A DNA stretch of 30,268 bases from positions 1 to 30,268 of the forward strand of contig JANYEU010000126.1 of NCBI GenBank assembly GCA_025362915.1. Reading direction: 5' to 3'. Position numbers and translations under genes: made by a program. Positions 7,086 through 16,150 of this stretch are shown here, piece by piece; the first letter of the stretch is position 1; the number at the start of each line of letters is the position of its first letter. The DNA comes from Chitinophagaceae bacterium. GTDB lineage: Bacteria; Bacteroidota; Bacteroidia; Chitinophagales; Chitinophagaceae. The notes below the pieces were generated by a model, which worked only from the letters and a program-made list of their open reading frames with translations, searched no databases and was not told the DNA's origin.

Positions 7086-8750
7086 CTACAGAAAACTGAA
7101 TTTATCTCCATCAAACAAACCTTTGTCGCTGAGTTTAAGGTGCGGGATTACCAACAAAGCCATAAAACTCAACGTCATAAATGGTGCAGCCAGCGTGCTG
7201 CCTAGTTCTTCTTTCACAAAAGCATCTATCGCCGTGTAGGTCTTTGCAACCTCATAACCATCACCAGCACTCATCAATCCCGCAACGGGCAATCCAAGCA
7301 CAAACTCCTTGTTATTCGATACCGCACTTACGCCGCCCTTTTCTTTAATTACTAGGTTTATCGCAGCCGCAAGGCTCGCATCATCTACACCAACGGCAAC
7401 AATATTGTGACTATCGTGTGCCACCGATGAAGCAATGGCTCCTTGTTTCAAATTGAAGTTCTTAATAAACGCTTTTGCCACGGGCGCATTGTGATACCTG
7501 TTCACCACCACCATCTTCAATACATCCGTGGCGATATTGCTAATCAATTTATCGCCATCAATGGTTTTTTCCAGCAATAATTTATTCGTAATCAACTGAC
7601 CTTCCAATGCTTCTATCACGGGAATTTTTCCTTCCTCCAAAGGATAATCCGTTATGGCAATCTCTAATTGCGCAGCCGTTATCTCATCGCAATCGAACTG
7701 GTTGATAGGCGTACATTCCTTCGTCTTAATAAACGAAATACCATTCTCCGCCACCAATTCCCCATTGATATACGTCTGTTTTATTTTAAAATCCACCAAA
7801 TCCTCTGCTATGATAAAGTCCGCATCATCTCCAACCTTCAATAAGCCCACATCCAGTTTATAATGTTCCACCGGATTGATGCAAGCCGCCTGCAATACCT
7901 TAAAAATATTCACGCCCTTCGCCACAGCCCTTGCACATAATTGGTTCACGTGGCCCAACACCAAACTATCAGGGTGCTTATCATCGCTACAAAACATTAT
8001 CCGCTCTGGATAATCATGCAACAGGTCAATCAGTGCCTCAAAATTCTTCGCCGCACTGCCTTCCCTAATGATTATTTTCATCCCAAAACCCAATTTATCC
8101 AATGCCTCTTCCTTCGTAAAACATTCGTGATCGGTACTAATTCCAGCGTCAATATATTGTTTTGCCGCATCCCCACGAAGTCCCGGAGCATGACCATCCA
8201 CTGGTTTCCCAAGCGCATGAGCAGCCGCAATCTTCTTCATCACCTCCTCGTCGTTATACAAAACACCCGGAAAATTCATCATTTCGCTCAGGTATTTTAT
8301 CTCAGGCTTCTCCAAAAGCTGTTTCACTTGTGTGCTATCCAGTGCAGCACCCGCCGTTTCAAAAATGGTTGCAGGCACACAACTCGGCGCACCAAAGTTG
8401 AACTTAAAATTCACTTCCTTGCCGTTCTCAATCATAAACTCCACGCCCTCCATGCCACACACATTGGCAATTTCGTGCGGGTCGCTCACCGTCGCCACCG
8501 TCCCGTGCGTCACAGCAATCTTCGCAAATTCCGTCGGTACCAGCATACTACTTTCAATATGTACGTGACTATCCACAAACCCGGGAAGCAGGTAATTGAT
8601 AGGCGCAAGTGCGACATTGTTCGCCAATACATCACCCAATTCGGTGATAGATTCTATCTTTCCGTTCGAAACAACAACCTCCGCATAATAAATTTTCTTC
8701 TTACTTATATCTACAAAGTTGCCAACGATATTAAATGAATGTGCTATCAT
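7086..8750 (-). CDS. ade: Adenine deaminase
   Basis: Converts adenine to hypoxanthine and ammonia for purine salvage. It is an amidohydrolase-superfamily enzyme of 554 residues, normal for the bacterial Ade family. Metal-binding motifs are visible: PGFVDSHVHIES (His62 and His64), DPHEIANV (His92) and the later segment DGHAPGLRG. The C-terminal domain carries the Ade-specific VAHDSHNIVAVG. The ATG at 8750 gives the standard N-terminus. A truncated second copy of the first ~100 codons plus upstream sequence lies at 29070-29458 in the same orientation. Confidence 0.92.
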   Translation of the reverse strand: MIAHSFNIVGNFVDISKKKIYYAEVVVSNGKIESITELGDVLANNVALAPINYLLPGFVDSHVHIESSMLVPTEFAKIAVTHGTVATVSDPHEIANVCGMEGVEFMIENGKEVNFKFNFGAPSCVPATIFETAGAALDSTQVKQLLEKPEIKYLSEMMNFPGVLYNDEEVMKKIAAAHALGKPVDGHAPGLRGDAAKQYIDAGISTDHECFTKEEALDKLGFGMKIIIREGSAAKNFEALIDLLHDYPERIMFCSDDKHPDSLVLGHVNQLCARAVAKGVNIFKVLQAACINPVEHYKLDVGLLKVGDDADFIIAEDLVDFKIKQTYINGELVAENGISFIKTKECTPINQFDCDEITAAQLEIAITDYPLEEGKIPVIEALEGQLITNKLLLEKTIDGDKLISNIATDVLKMVVVNRYHNAPVAKAFIKNFNLKQGAIASSVAHDSHNIVAVGVDDASLAAAINLVIKEKGGVSAVSNNKEFVLGLPVAGLMSAGDGYEVAKTYTAIDAFVKEELGSTLAAPFMTLSFMALLVIPHLKLSDKGLFDGDKFSFL

Positions 8751-8957
8751 AATACTTACGAAAATAATGTTTTGAAGGAAATGAAGATTATAAAGTTAGG
8801 CATTTATCACACGAATGCACGCATTTGTGGTGTTGTATTGGTGAATCTTTTTACGGATTGGGTTACACTACCGACAAAACTTATTGATAGTACAGGATTG
8901 CGCTAAGCATAGTTTTCGTATTCCACAGTATTTTACAATAAAACGTACAACACTCCA

Positions 8958-8986
8958 TTGTATTACCACCTGTACAATTATCTTTA
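8958..8986 (+). promoter_or_regulatory. Probable promoter of the metalloprotease gene
   Basis: TTG at 8958-8960 and TATCTTTA at 8979-8986 are separated by 18 bases, close to the Bacteroidota TTTG / TAnnTTTG arrangement. Transcription would begin near 8992, giving a leader of about 25 bases. The -7 element ends in A rather than G, so the match is imperfect. Confidence 0.45.
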
Positions 8987-9016
8987 ACGCCTCAACATAA
9001 AAAATAATAGCTCTTT

Positions 9017-11566
9017 ATGAGAAAATTGATTGTATGTACCGCCCTTCTTGTCAGTATTTGTTCCATTGCGCAGAAAAAGAGTCCGATACCAGATTCTACA
9101 AAAGCAAAGGCAGCAGCGAGCTTTGCAGATTTAGCTGCCATGATGGGTAAAAACTCGGATGGTCCCAAACCGTATAAGGAAGTTATTACAGATAAGGCTA
9201 TTACAAAAAAAGGACTCTTCACGGTTCATAAAGTAGAAGAAAAATATTACTTCGAAATACCGGACACCCTTTTAAAGAGAGAGATTTTAGCAGTGGTGCG
9301 CTTTGCAAAAGTACCAACAGGTGCTGGCTACGGTGGCGAAATGGCCAACCAAAATACCCTCACCTTCGAGAAGGGGCCTAACAATAATATCTTCCTTCGG
9401 GTAATAACCTTGATAAACACCGCCGATACCACCCAAACAATTTATAGGGCGGTGGAAAACAGCAATGTAAACGGTATTGCCATTGCGTTTCCTATTGCTG
9501 CAAAAGGAAAAGATAGCCTGAATCCAAGTAGCGTTATTGATGTTACTGAACTATTTAAAGGCGATAACCAACCTGTAAGCATTGGGAGTGTAGCCAAAAG
9601 GAGATATAACTTTGGCGGATTGGCGCCAGACAGGTCTTACATTTCTTCCATTAATACCTACCAAATAAATACAGAGATAAGAACCGTTAAAACATTCAGT
9701 TCCTTCGGGGGCGGTGCGCCTTCATCGCCGGGTATGCCATCTTCTTTGCCTTCGGCGAATGCTTTTGGTTCTGTAACATTGGAACTAAATACATCGTTGC
9801 TTTTATTGCCCAAAGTGCCGATGGCAAAAAGGATAGCCGATAAAAGGGTGGGTTATTTTACGGAACAATATACACAATACACCGACGACCAACAGCAGGT
9901 GGACACGAAAGAATTTGCTACCCGATGGCGCATGGAACCGAGGGACAGCGATTATGAAAGATGGACTAAAGGTGAACTAGTAGAACCGAAGAAACCGCTT
10001 ATATATTATATAGATCCTGCCACGCCAAAGCAATGGAGGCCATACCTGATAGCTGGCATCAACGACTGGCAGAAAGCATTTGAAGAAGCAGGTTTCAAGA
10101 ATGCCATCATAGGAAAAGAATGGCCAGAAAACGATACCACCATGAGCTTGGAAGATGCACGGTTTTCTGTTTTAAGATATTTTGCGTCTGATATAGAAAA
10201 TGCGTATGGTCCAAATGTACACGACCCCCGCAGTGGTGAGATATTGGAAAGCCATATTGGCTGGTATCATAATGTGATGAAACTGGTGCATGATTGGTAC
10301 ATGATACAGACCGCTGCCGTAGATAAAAGGGCAAGAAAGATGAAGTTTGATGAATCGCTAATGGGCGATTTAATCCGTTTTGTATCTTCTCATGAAGTGG
10401 GTCATACGCTTGGGCTTCGTCATAATATGGGTAGCAGCAGCCGCACCGCGGTAGAATTATTACGCAACAAAGCTTGGGTGGAAGCACATGGTCATACAGC
10501 TTCCATCATGGATTATGCACGCTTTAATTATGTGGCGCAGCCAGAGGATAGTATTGGAAAAGAAGGCTTGTATCCACGCATTGGCGACTATGACCATTGG
10601 GCTATCAAGTGGGGATATTCCTACATAAAAGGAGCTACCGAAGAGGAACAAAAGAAGGAGAGTAACAAACTGATTATAGCTGCGCTGAAAAACCCACGCA
10701 ATTATTTCGGCACTTGTGAATGGGGAAACAGTTCCGATCCCAGAACACAGAGCGAAGACTTGGGCGATAACGCCATAAAAGCAAGTGAATATGGCATCAA
10801 GAACCTACAAAGGATATTGCCCAACCTCCCCACTTGGACAAAAGAAGAAGCTGACCTGAATGATAACCTGTCTGATATTTATGGGCAATTGGTTATTCAG
10901 TTCCGTAGGTACATTGGTCATGTCAGCAGAAACGTGGGCGGGGTGTATGAAACATTTAAAAGCGTAGAACAACCTGGTGCCGTATATGAAATTACGCCAA
11001 AGGCAATGCAGAAAGAAGCAGTAAGTTTCATCAACAAGCAAGTATTTACTACGCCAAGGTGGTTGATAGTAAAGGATATTTGGGACAGGATAAACAATCC
11101 TGTAGGTGGGGATCCAGTTGCTAGTTTACAGGAAATTACATTGGCAAACCTAATAGCAGTGGATAGGATGCAAAGAATGCAGACGTGCATAGAAAGGTTT
11201 GGTGCAGACAAAACTTATAGTGCAATGGAACTTTTGAATGATGTACAAGGAGGTTTATTCTCTGAACTAATTAGTCAAAAACCAATAGAATATTACAGGA
11301 GGCAACTGGAGAAGAGTTATGTAGATAAATTGGCAGCAATAGTAAACCCGGCACCAGGCTCAACAGCAAGTTTCAGCTTTCAGGGATTTACAATTACCAC
11401 TGGTGCTGATGCCAGCCATAGCGATTTACCAGCTATTGCAAGGGGACAACTGCAACAATTGCGCAGCCAAATCATCGCAGCAATACCGCTTACTACCGAC
11501 AAATTGAGCAAGCTTCATTTGCAGGATTTACAAGAGAAAATAAAAAGAACGCTTGACCCTAAGTAA
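9017..11566 (+). CDS. Secreted zinc-dependent metalloprotease (DUF5117/DUF4953 type)
   Basis: An 849-residue metzincin-like protease of a family common in Bacteroidota. The N-terminus is a signal peptide (LIVCTALLVSICSIAQ, cleavage near residue 18). The zinc site is the full HExxHxxGxxH motif, HEVGHTLGLRH (residues 459-469), followed by a Met-turn at SIMDYARFN (Met498). The N-terminal ~430 residues match the DUF5117-like portion that precedes the catalytic domain, and the C-terminal part corresponds to DUF4953. It probably acts in the periplasm or outside the cell; the substrate is unknown. It ends at a strong bidirectional terminator shared with the convergent DUF6261 gene. Confidence 0.88.
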   Translation: MRKLIVCTALLVSICSIAQKKSPIPDSTKAKAAASFADLAAMMGKNSDGPKPYKEVITDKAITKKGLFTVHKVEEKYYFEIPDTLLKREILAVVRFAKVPTGAGYGGEMANQNTLTFEKGPNNNIFLRVITLINTADTTQTIYRAVENSNVNGIAIAFPIAAKGKDSLNPSSVIDVTELFKGDNQPVSIGSVAKRRYNFGGLAPDRSYISSINTYQINTEIRTVKTFSSFGGGAPSSPGMPSSLPSANAFGSVTLELNTSLLLLPKVPMAKRIADKRVGYFTEQYTQYTDDQQQVDTKEFATRWRMEPRDSDYERWTKGELVEPKKPLIYYIDPATPKQWRPYLIAGINDWQKAFEEAGFKNAIIGKEWPENDTTMSLEDARFSVLRYFASDIENAYGPNVHDPRSGEILESHIGWYHNVMKLVHDWYMIQTAAVDKRARKMKFDESLMGDLIRFVSSHEVGHTLGLRHNMGSSSRTAVELLRNKAWVEAHGHTASIMDYARFNYVAQPEDSIGKEGLYPRIGDYDHWAIKWGYSYIKGATEEEQKKESNKLIIAALKNPRNYFGTCEWGNSSDPRTQSEDLGDNAIKASEYGIKNLQRILPNLPTWTKEEADLNDNLSDIYGQLVIQFRRYIGHVSRNVGGVYETFKSVEQPGAVYEITPKAMQKEAVSFINKQVFTTPRWLIVKDIWDRINNPVGGDPVASLQEITLANLIAVDRMQRMQTCIERFGADKTYSAMELLNDVQGGLFSELISQKPIEYYRRQLEKSYVDKLAAIVNPAPGSTASFSFQGFTITTGADASHSDLPAIARGQLQQLRSQIIAAIPLTTDKLSKLHLQDLQEKIKRTLDPK

Positions 11567-11591
11567 GTGAAATGGTCTTTATGCATAAGTC

Positions 11592-11629
11592 AAAAAAAGG
11601 CAGCTTCCAATTAGGGGGCTGCCTTTTTT
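11592..11629. terminator. Bidirectional intrinsic terminator
   Basis: A stem of GGCAGC (11599-11604) pairs with GCTGCC (11618-11623). It is flanked by seven A on the left and six T on the right, so it can end transcription from both the metalloprotease and the DUF6261 genes, which converge here. Confidence 0.9.
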
Positions 11630-11642
11630 ACTCACAATATAA

Positions 11643-12404
11643 CTACTTAGTAGGTGATGGTGTCAACACTTTTGCTTTTTCGGCAGCAGCTTTTCCTTCA
11701 CGTATGGCCAGTAAATCAGCATATTGTTTTCTGCCGGCATTTATTATAGCCAATACATCGTTATACTGAGCTGTATCTATATTTTCTGCCATCGATAGTA
11801 CATAAGTAGTAAACTTTCCGTAGATGGACTGTAAGTCTTTACGCAATTCTTTTGCATTAAAAACCTCCGTATTTGCTATGCCCACCGTGCGTCCACTATA
11901 TAAGGTTTTAAGTGCATCATTATCTGTTTGCATACGGGTAACATATTTTCCAATGACCAATAACGCAACATAGGGTGCATATTTTACATTCACCAAATCT
12001 TTTCCCAAATTATCCATCCCATTGCTTTCTGCCTCATAATTTAGCTTGGGCAGGTTTATATACGTTTTTAACAAGGTATGCAAACTTGTAGCTGCCAACA
12101 CTTCTGCTGGCACATCAGAAAGTGTTCCTAAATGAATAGCGGCATTGAATGCGGCAATAGATAAATCCCTTTTTTCATCCGCCTTTACAAGCTTGGCGGT
12201 TTCATCGTTTTTTTGTACCTGAACCAATGCCTTATCATAATCCGCTTCCTTATTGCCAAGGCTGATGATAGAGTTTTTTAGTGCCACATCGGTTATCTCG
12301 CCCGCAGCAATGCTGCCAATGTCTTTTAGGTTACTTTTTATTAATTGACCAGCTTCCAGATTGGTAAGGCGGCTAATGTTTAATGCTTGTAGTTCTTTTG
12401 CCAT
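11643..12404 (-). CDS. DUF6261 family protein
   Basis: A 253-residue, alanine- and lysine-rich, mainly helical protein with no signal peptide or membrane segment. The N-terminus (LQALNISRLTNLEAGQLIKS) and the pattern of long amphipathic helices resemble the DUF6261 family, which is restricted largely to Bacteroidota and often occurs in multiple copies per genome. Its function is not known. The assignment is from pattern recognition, not a search. The 41-bp tandem array at 12516-12760 lies about 110 bases upstream of its start. Confidence 0.65.
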   Translation of the reverse strand: MAKELQALNISRLTNLEAGQLIKSNLKDIGSIAAGEITDVALKNSIISLGNKEADYDKALVQVQKNDETAKLVKADEKRDLSIAAFNAAIHLGTLSDVPAEVLAATSLHTLLKTYINLPKLNYEAESNGMDNLGKDLVNVKYAPYVALLVIGKYVTRMQTDNDALKTLYSGRTVGIANTEVFNAKELRKDLQSIYGKFTTYVLSMAENIDTAQYNDVLAIINAGRKQYADLLAIREGKAAAEKAKVLTPSPTK

Positions 12405-12973
12405 GGTAAAAATTTGATTGAATTAATGTAAGAAGTATGCAAGCTAACTGAATAAAAGTTAGTAAGGGGATATATTAATTACTGGGCAGAAAACTACAAT
12501 TTTAATGATGCATTGCAGTATCTGGGTTGCCGAAAATGTGCGTGAAGGTAAATACTCAGTATCTGGGCTGCCGCAAATGTGTGGGGAGCTAAAAACCCAG
12601 TATTTGGGTTGCCGCAAATTTGCGGGAGGGTAAATACTCAGTATCTGGGCTGCCGCAAGTGTGTGGGGAGCTAAAAATCCAGTATTTAGGTTGCCGCAAA
12701 TTTGCGGGAGGATAAATACTCAGTGTCTGGCTGCCGCAAGTGTATGGCAGTGTAAATACTGGATTTCTGCTGGTATTTTATTAGGTAGGGATGGAAATAG
12801 CCCTACTGTTTATTATAAAATGGGGGAATTGATAGTATTTGGGTTGTTTCTGTTCGGTTAGATATCTCCTTTGGTCGACATGATGCGGAGATTGAAGCAA
12901 ATCAGTGCAATTAATAAAATCCGCCCAATCCGTGATTCAAGCAATCCCCTCATATTTGGAAAAACAAAAAATT
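12405..12973. other. Intergenic region holding the 41-bp array
   Basis: No gene is supported between the DUF6261 start and the T9SS cargo remnant. The region contains the six-unit tandem array and about 210 bases of AT-rich sequence after it. An open frame at 12661-12861 runs through the repeats and is not credible. Confidence 0.7.
12516..12760. repeat. 41-bp tandem array with 82-bp higher-order period (6 units)
   Basis: Units begin at 12516, 12557, 12598, 12639, 12680 and 12721, each 41 bp apart; the last is 40 bp. Units 2 and 4 are one type (ending GGGGAGCTAAAAA then C or T, then C). Units 3 and 5 are another type (containing the perfect palindrome CCGCAAATTTGCGG and ending TAAATACT). The alternation implies the array grew by duplicating an 82-bp dimer. 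It lies upstream of the DUF6261 gene. Confidence 0.92.
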
Positions 12974-13259
12974 ATGAATACTAAATCTTTACTAAGGAAA
13001 CCATTGTACAGTATCTTATTGGTACTCTTTATTGTTTCGGGAAGCAAAGTGAATGCACAATATGTAAATATACCTGATCCAACCTTTAAGGCTTGGGTAT
13101 TGGCAAACATACCATCCTACCAGTGCTACAGATATTACCCCTGCAGAGGCAGCAGGAACAAATAATATTATTTTACCGGTTGCATCCCTTGCAAAAGGTA
13201 GTTATAGGGTAGTGATAAAAGGAGAAACTATTGTACAAAAAGGGTTTATAAAGGAATAA
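12974..13259 (+). pseudogene. Remnant of a T9SS-secreted (LRR-type) cargo protein
   Basis: From ATG 12974 the frame encodes a signal peptide (LYSILLVLFIVSGSKVNAQ) followed by YVNIPDPTFKAWVLANIP, which resembles the start of Bacteroidota secreted leucine-rich-repeat proteins. Near 13115 the sense passes to another frame, which continues as TSATDITPAEAAG and ends with LAKGSYRVVIKG then VQKGFIKE at the stop 13257-13259. That ending looks like a T9SS type A sorting domain. The middle of the gene is missing and head and tail are out of frame, so this is an internal-deletion pseudogene. A frame extending upstream to a GTG at 12905 adds nothing recognisable. Confidence 0.7.
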
Positions 13260-13283
13260 CCCCATTACTAAAGGGGTACAAAT

Positions 13284-13324
13284 AAAAAAGCACAGATACA
13301 CCGTAAGGATGTCTGTGCTTTTTT
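13284..13324. terminator. Bidirectional intrinsic terminator downstream of asnS
   Basis: GCACAGA (13290-13296) pairs with TCTGTGC (13312-13318), extended by inner partial pairing, with six A before and six T after. It serves asnS on the minus strand and the decayed cargo gene on the plus strand. Confidence 0.85.
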
Positions 13325-13356
13325 AATGTTTCTACATATTATTGTTATTTACTTTC

Positions 13357-14805
13357 TTAAAACTCACAGTTCTTGGGGGTTCTTGCAAAAGGAATCACAT
13401 CGCGGATATTTGTCATGCCGGTAACAAATAGTACCATTCTTTCAAAGCCCAATCCAAAGCCTGCATGAGGCACCGAACCAAAGCGGCGGGAATCTAAGTA
13501 CCAACTCATATCTTCTAAAGGAATATGCATTTCTGTCATACGCTTTTCCAACTTATCCAATCTTTCTTCCCGTTGGCTACCACCCACTATCTCACCAATG
13601 CCCGGTGCCAATATATCCATTGCCGCAACGGTTTGTCTGCCTTCTGCGCAGTTATCGTTCATGCGCATGTAGAATGCCTTTATCGCAGCAGGATAACCTG
13701 TTACAATGACTGGTTTCTTAAAATGCTTTTCTACCAAGTAACGTTCATGTTCGCTTTGCATATCTATTCCCCAACCAACCTCATACTTAAACTTCTTCTT
13801 TTTATAGGCAGGGCTATCCAATAGTATCTGTATGGCTTCGGTGTACGTAATGCGTTCAAATTGATTATCTACCACCATCTTCAACTTCTCAATCAACCCA
13901 AATTCATTCCTTTCTGCCACTGGTTTCGCCTTCTCTTCTTCCGCCAAGCGTGCATCCAGAAACTCCAAGTCTTCCATATTATGCTCCATTGCGTAGCTTA
14001 TAAGGTATTGAATAAACTCCTCGGCCAAGTTCATATTGTCTTCAATATCATTGAAAGCCATCTCTGGTTCAATCATCCAGAACTCTGCCAGGTGACGGGT
14101 AGTGTTTGAATTCTCTGCCCTGAATGTTGGTCCAAAAGTATATATCTCACTAAAAGCCATTGCCCCTAGTTCGCCTTCTAGCTGACCACTTACGGTAAGG
14201 TTGGTACCCTTGCCAAAGAAATCTTCTGTATAGTTTATAGTACCATCCTCATTGCGCGGAGGGTTATCAAATGGAAGCGTAGTTACCCTAAACATTTCTC
14301 CAGCACCTTCCGCATCGCTAGAAGTGATGATGGGTGTATTTAGATAAACGAATCCTTTTTCATTAAAGAACTTATGTACTGCAAAAGCCAGTGCATTGCG
14401 CAAGCGGAATACAGAACCAAACGTATTGGTACGGAAACGCAGGTGAGCCTTTTCTCTCAAAAACTCCAAGCTATGTTTCTTTGGTTGTAAAGGATACTTC
14501 TCTGCATCACAATCTCCCAATACGTCCAAAGTCTTTGCCTTTACCTCAACCTTTTGTCCTTTGCCAAGGCTTGCAACCACTTCGCCAGTTACTTTTATCG
14601 AGGCACCAGTGGTAAGGCGTTTCAAGGTTACATCATCCAGTAAACCTAGTTCCACCACCACTTGTAGGTTATTATTCGTGCTACCATCATTCAAAGCTAT
14701 AAACTGGTTATTCCTAAAAGTACGTATCCAACCCATCACCGTTACCTCTTGCCCTGTCTGTTCGCTGGCAAGTAATTCCTTAATCTTCACCCTTGTATTA
14801 AACAT
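13357..14805 (-). CDS. asnS: Asparaginyl-tRNA synthetase
   Basis: Charges tRNA-Asn with asparagine in the cytoplasm. It has 482 residues, typical for bacterial AsnRS. The N-terminal OB-fold anticodon-binding domain (about residues 15-105, with VTVMGWIRTFRNNQFIALND) is followed by the class II catalytic core. Motif 2 is FRAENSNTTRHLAEFWMIEPE-like (FRAENSNTTRHLAEF is visible) and motif 3 is GFGLGFERMVLFVTG near the C-terminus. The ending RDVIPFARTPKNCEF is characteristic of AsnRS rather than AspRS. ATG 14805 lies about 20 bases after a TATTTTTG -7 element. Confidence 0.95.
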   Translation of the reverse strand: MFNTRVKIKELLASEQTGQEVTVMGWIRTFRNNQFIALNDGSTNNNLQVVVELGLLDDVTLKRLTTGASIKVTGEVVASLGKGQKVEVKAKTLDVLGDCDAEKYPLQPKKHSLEFLREKAHLRFRTNTFGSVFRLRNALAFAVHKFFNEKGFVYLNTPIITSSDAEGAGEMFRVTTLPFDNPPRNEDGTINYTEDFFGKGTNLTVSGQLEGELGAMAFSEIYTFGPTFRAENSNTTRHLAEFWMIEPEMAFNDIEDNMNLAEEFIQYLISYAMEHNMEDLEFLDARLAEEEKAKPVAERNEFGLIEKLKMVVDNQFERITYTEAIQILLDSPAYKKKKFKYEVGWGIDMQSEHERYLVEKHFKKPVIVTGYPAAIKAFYMRMNDNCAEGRQTVAAMDILAPGIGEIVGGSQREERLDKLEKRMTEMHIPLEDMSWYLDSRRFGSVPHAGFGLGFERMVLFVTGMTNIRDVIPFARTPKNCEF

Positions 14806-14825
14806 TATTTCTTTTTTAGCGGACG

Positions 14826-14833
14826 CAAAAATA
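14826..14833 (-). promoter_or_regulatory. -7 element of asnS
   Basis: The minus strand reads TATTTTTG, a TAnnTTTG match, about 20 bases before the asnS ATG. The seven-base repeat at 14838-14886 begins four bases further upstream and occupies the place where a -33 element would lie; no TTG is visible there. Confidence 0.4.
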
Positions 14834-14837
14834 GTGG

Positions 14838-14886
14838 TTAGTTGTTAGTTGTTAGTGATTAGTGTTTAGTGATTAGTAATCAATAC
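14838..14886. repeat. Heptad direct repeat upstream of asnS
   Basis: Seven consecutive seven-base units: TTAGTTG, TTAGTTG, TTAGTGA, TTAGTGT, TTAGTGA, TTAGTAA, TCAATAC. It has one arm only, with no complementary arm nearby, unlike the elements near 1309 and 17260. Confidence 0.85.
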
Positions 14887-14900
14887 ACAAATGAAGGACA

Positions 14901-14940
14901 CCACCGAAGACTTGGTGATACCACCGAAGGGTTTGTATTG
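14901..14940. repeat. Two-unit 20-bp direct repeat
   Basis: CCACCGAAGA at 14901 and CCACCGAAGG at 14921 begin two diverged 20-bp units between asnS and the acetyltransferase gene. It may be a minimal or decayed version of the 21-bp arrays elsewhere in the window. Confidence 0.45.
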
Positions 14941-14994
14941 CAGGTTAAATCTATTATCTAATAACAAATCTCTAAATTGCGCCTATTAATTTGA

Positions 14995-15486
14995 ATGATG
15001 AATATTAGACATGCAGAGAAGAAGGATTTGCCCATCATAATGGAGATAATGAATGAGGCAATATTGAACACAACCGCCATTTACGACTACAAAAGCCGTT
15101 CGATGGCGTTTGTGGAAGCGTGGTTTGCCCAAAAGCAAGCGGACAATATGCCCGTGATTGTTTTTGAAATAGAAGGCAGTGCCATTGCTTATGGCACATT
15201 CGGGGTTTTCAGGGCTTGGGAAGCGTATAAATTCAGCGTAGAACACTCTATATATGTACACGTAAACCATCAGGGAAAAGGGATTGGCAAAAAACTATTG
15301 GTGGCCTTGATAGATGCCGCAAAAACAGGCGGTTACCACACTATGATAGCGGGGATAGATGCATCCAACCAGATAAGCTGCGACTTTCATGCACAATTTG
15401 GCTTTGTAGAAGCGGGGAGGATAAAAGAAGCGGGGTATAAGTTTGACAGATGGCTGGATTTAGTTTTTATGCAGTTACTATTGTGA
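14995..15486 (+). CDS. GNAT N-acetyltransferase (phosphinothricin acetyltransferase-like)
   Basis: A 163-residue acetyltransferase of the Gcn5-related family, which transfers acetyl groups from acetyl-CoA to an amine. The acetyl-CoA loop is HVNHQGKGIGKKLL (motif A, Q/RxxGxG/A). It is followed by TMIAGIDASNQISCDFHAQF and GFVEAGRIKEAGYKFDRW, a layout typical of the phosphinothricin/methionine sulfoximine acetyltransferase subgroup. The actual substrate cannot be inferred. Two adjacent ATGs (14995 and 14998) are possible starts. It converges on the DoxX gene with a gap of only 17 bases. Confidence 0.85.
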   Translation: MMNIRHAEKKDLPIIMEIMNEAILNTTAIYDYKSRSMAFVEAWFAQKQADNMPVIVFEIEGSAIAYGTFGVFRAWEAYKFSVEHSIYVHVNHQGKGIGKKLLVALIDAAKTGGYHTMIAGIDASNQISCDFHAQFGFVEAGRIKEAGYKFDRWLDLVFMQLLL

Positions 15487-15503
15487 TGGATTAATAGGCA
15501 AGT

Positions 15504-15878
15504 TTAATCAGTCGATTGCAACTCCTTCTTTGTAAAAGTATAAGCCCACCAAACAAGCAATAGCTGTATTGGCAGTCTCATTATTGTAATCCATAATTTT
15601 GGATTATGTTCATTTGCATAGTTTATCATCATCTGTACGTTTGCCGGAAAAATAAAAATCAATAAGGCAATGGTCCACCATGCAGCCAAATGGCGAGTTT
15701 TATTTGGCAGTAAGAGTAAGGCAACTAGGATTTCACAAACGCCACTTATTGCTAACAATGCTTCGTGGAAGGTAAGCCATGTAGGTATGATTTTTAAATA
15801 GAATACAGGGTGCAAGAAATGATTTACACCCGCAAAAAAGTAAAATGCCGACATTAGATAAAGAGATACTTTTCGCAC
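15504..15878 (-). CDS. DoxX/MauE-like integral membrane protein
   Basis: A 124-residue protein with four predicted membrane helices: about residues 4-18, 40-60, 65-85 and 97-116. The start resembles DoxX family members (LYLMSAFYFFAGVNHFLHP, with the conserved G-x-NHFxxP). The start codon is GTG at 15878: the overlapping ATG two bases upstream is out of frame and stops after eight codons, and an in-frame stop lies just four codons before the GTG. Its function is unknown; related proteins are linked to quinone or redox chemistry at the membrane. It has a good promoter upstream. Confidence 0.8.
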   Translation of the reverse strand: MRKVSLYLMSAFYFFAGVNHFLHPVFYLKIIPTWLTFHEALLAISGVCEILVALLLLPNKTRHLAAWWTIALLIFIFPANVQMMINYANEHNPKLWITIMRLPIQLLLVWWAYTFTKKELQSTD

Positions 15879-15893
15879 ATTACAAATTTAATT

Positions 15894-15921
15894 CAAAGCT
15901 AACTTATTTAAACTACGCCAA
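15894..15921 (-). promoter_or_regulatory. Promoter of the DoxX gene
   Basis: On the minus strand TTG (15921-15919) and TAGCTTTG (15901-15894) are spaced by 17 bases and match the Bacteroidota -33/-7 pattern. Transcription would start about ten bases before the GTG start codon. Confidence 0.55.
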
Positions 15922-16150
15922 GCAAGTGGCTCTACAAATATACAGTAGCCCCTTTCTAGGTTCTTAATTACTGAATGATATAGCACACAATCTGAATGAA
16001 GAACATATTGGCAATTAGGGATTAAAATAACACTCATTCTAGCCTAAATCGTAAAAAATGTTCATTTTACGTACAATTTTTTTTGCTTCCCTCACTAGTT
16101 TGCTAAATATCCTTATTAGCGTCTTTGTGGCAATTTCTTTTGTTTTAACA

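Noticed and set aside
12661..12861. Plus-strand 66-codon frame
   Set aside because: It is a translation of the 41-bp tandem repeat and adjacent AT-rich DNA, with no start signal or family features.
12905..12973. N-terminal extension of the T9SS cargo remnant from GTG
   Set aside because: The signal peptide begins at ATG 12974; residues before it would bury the signal sequence.
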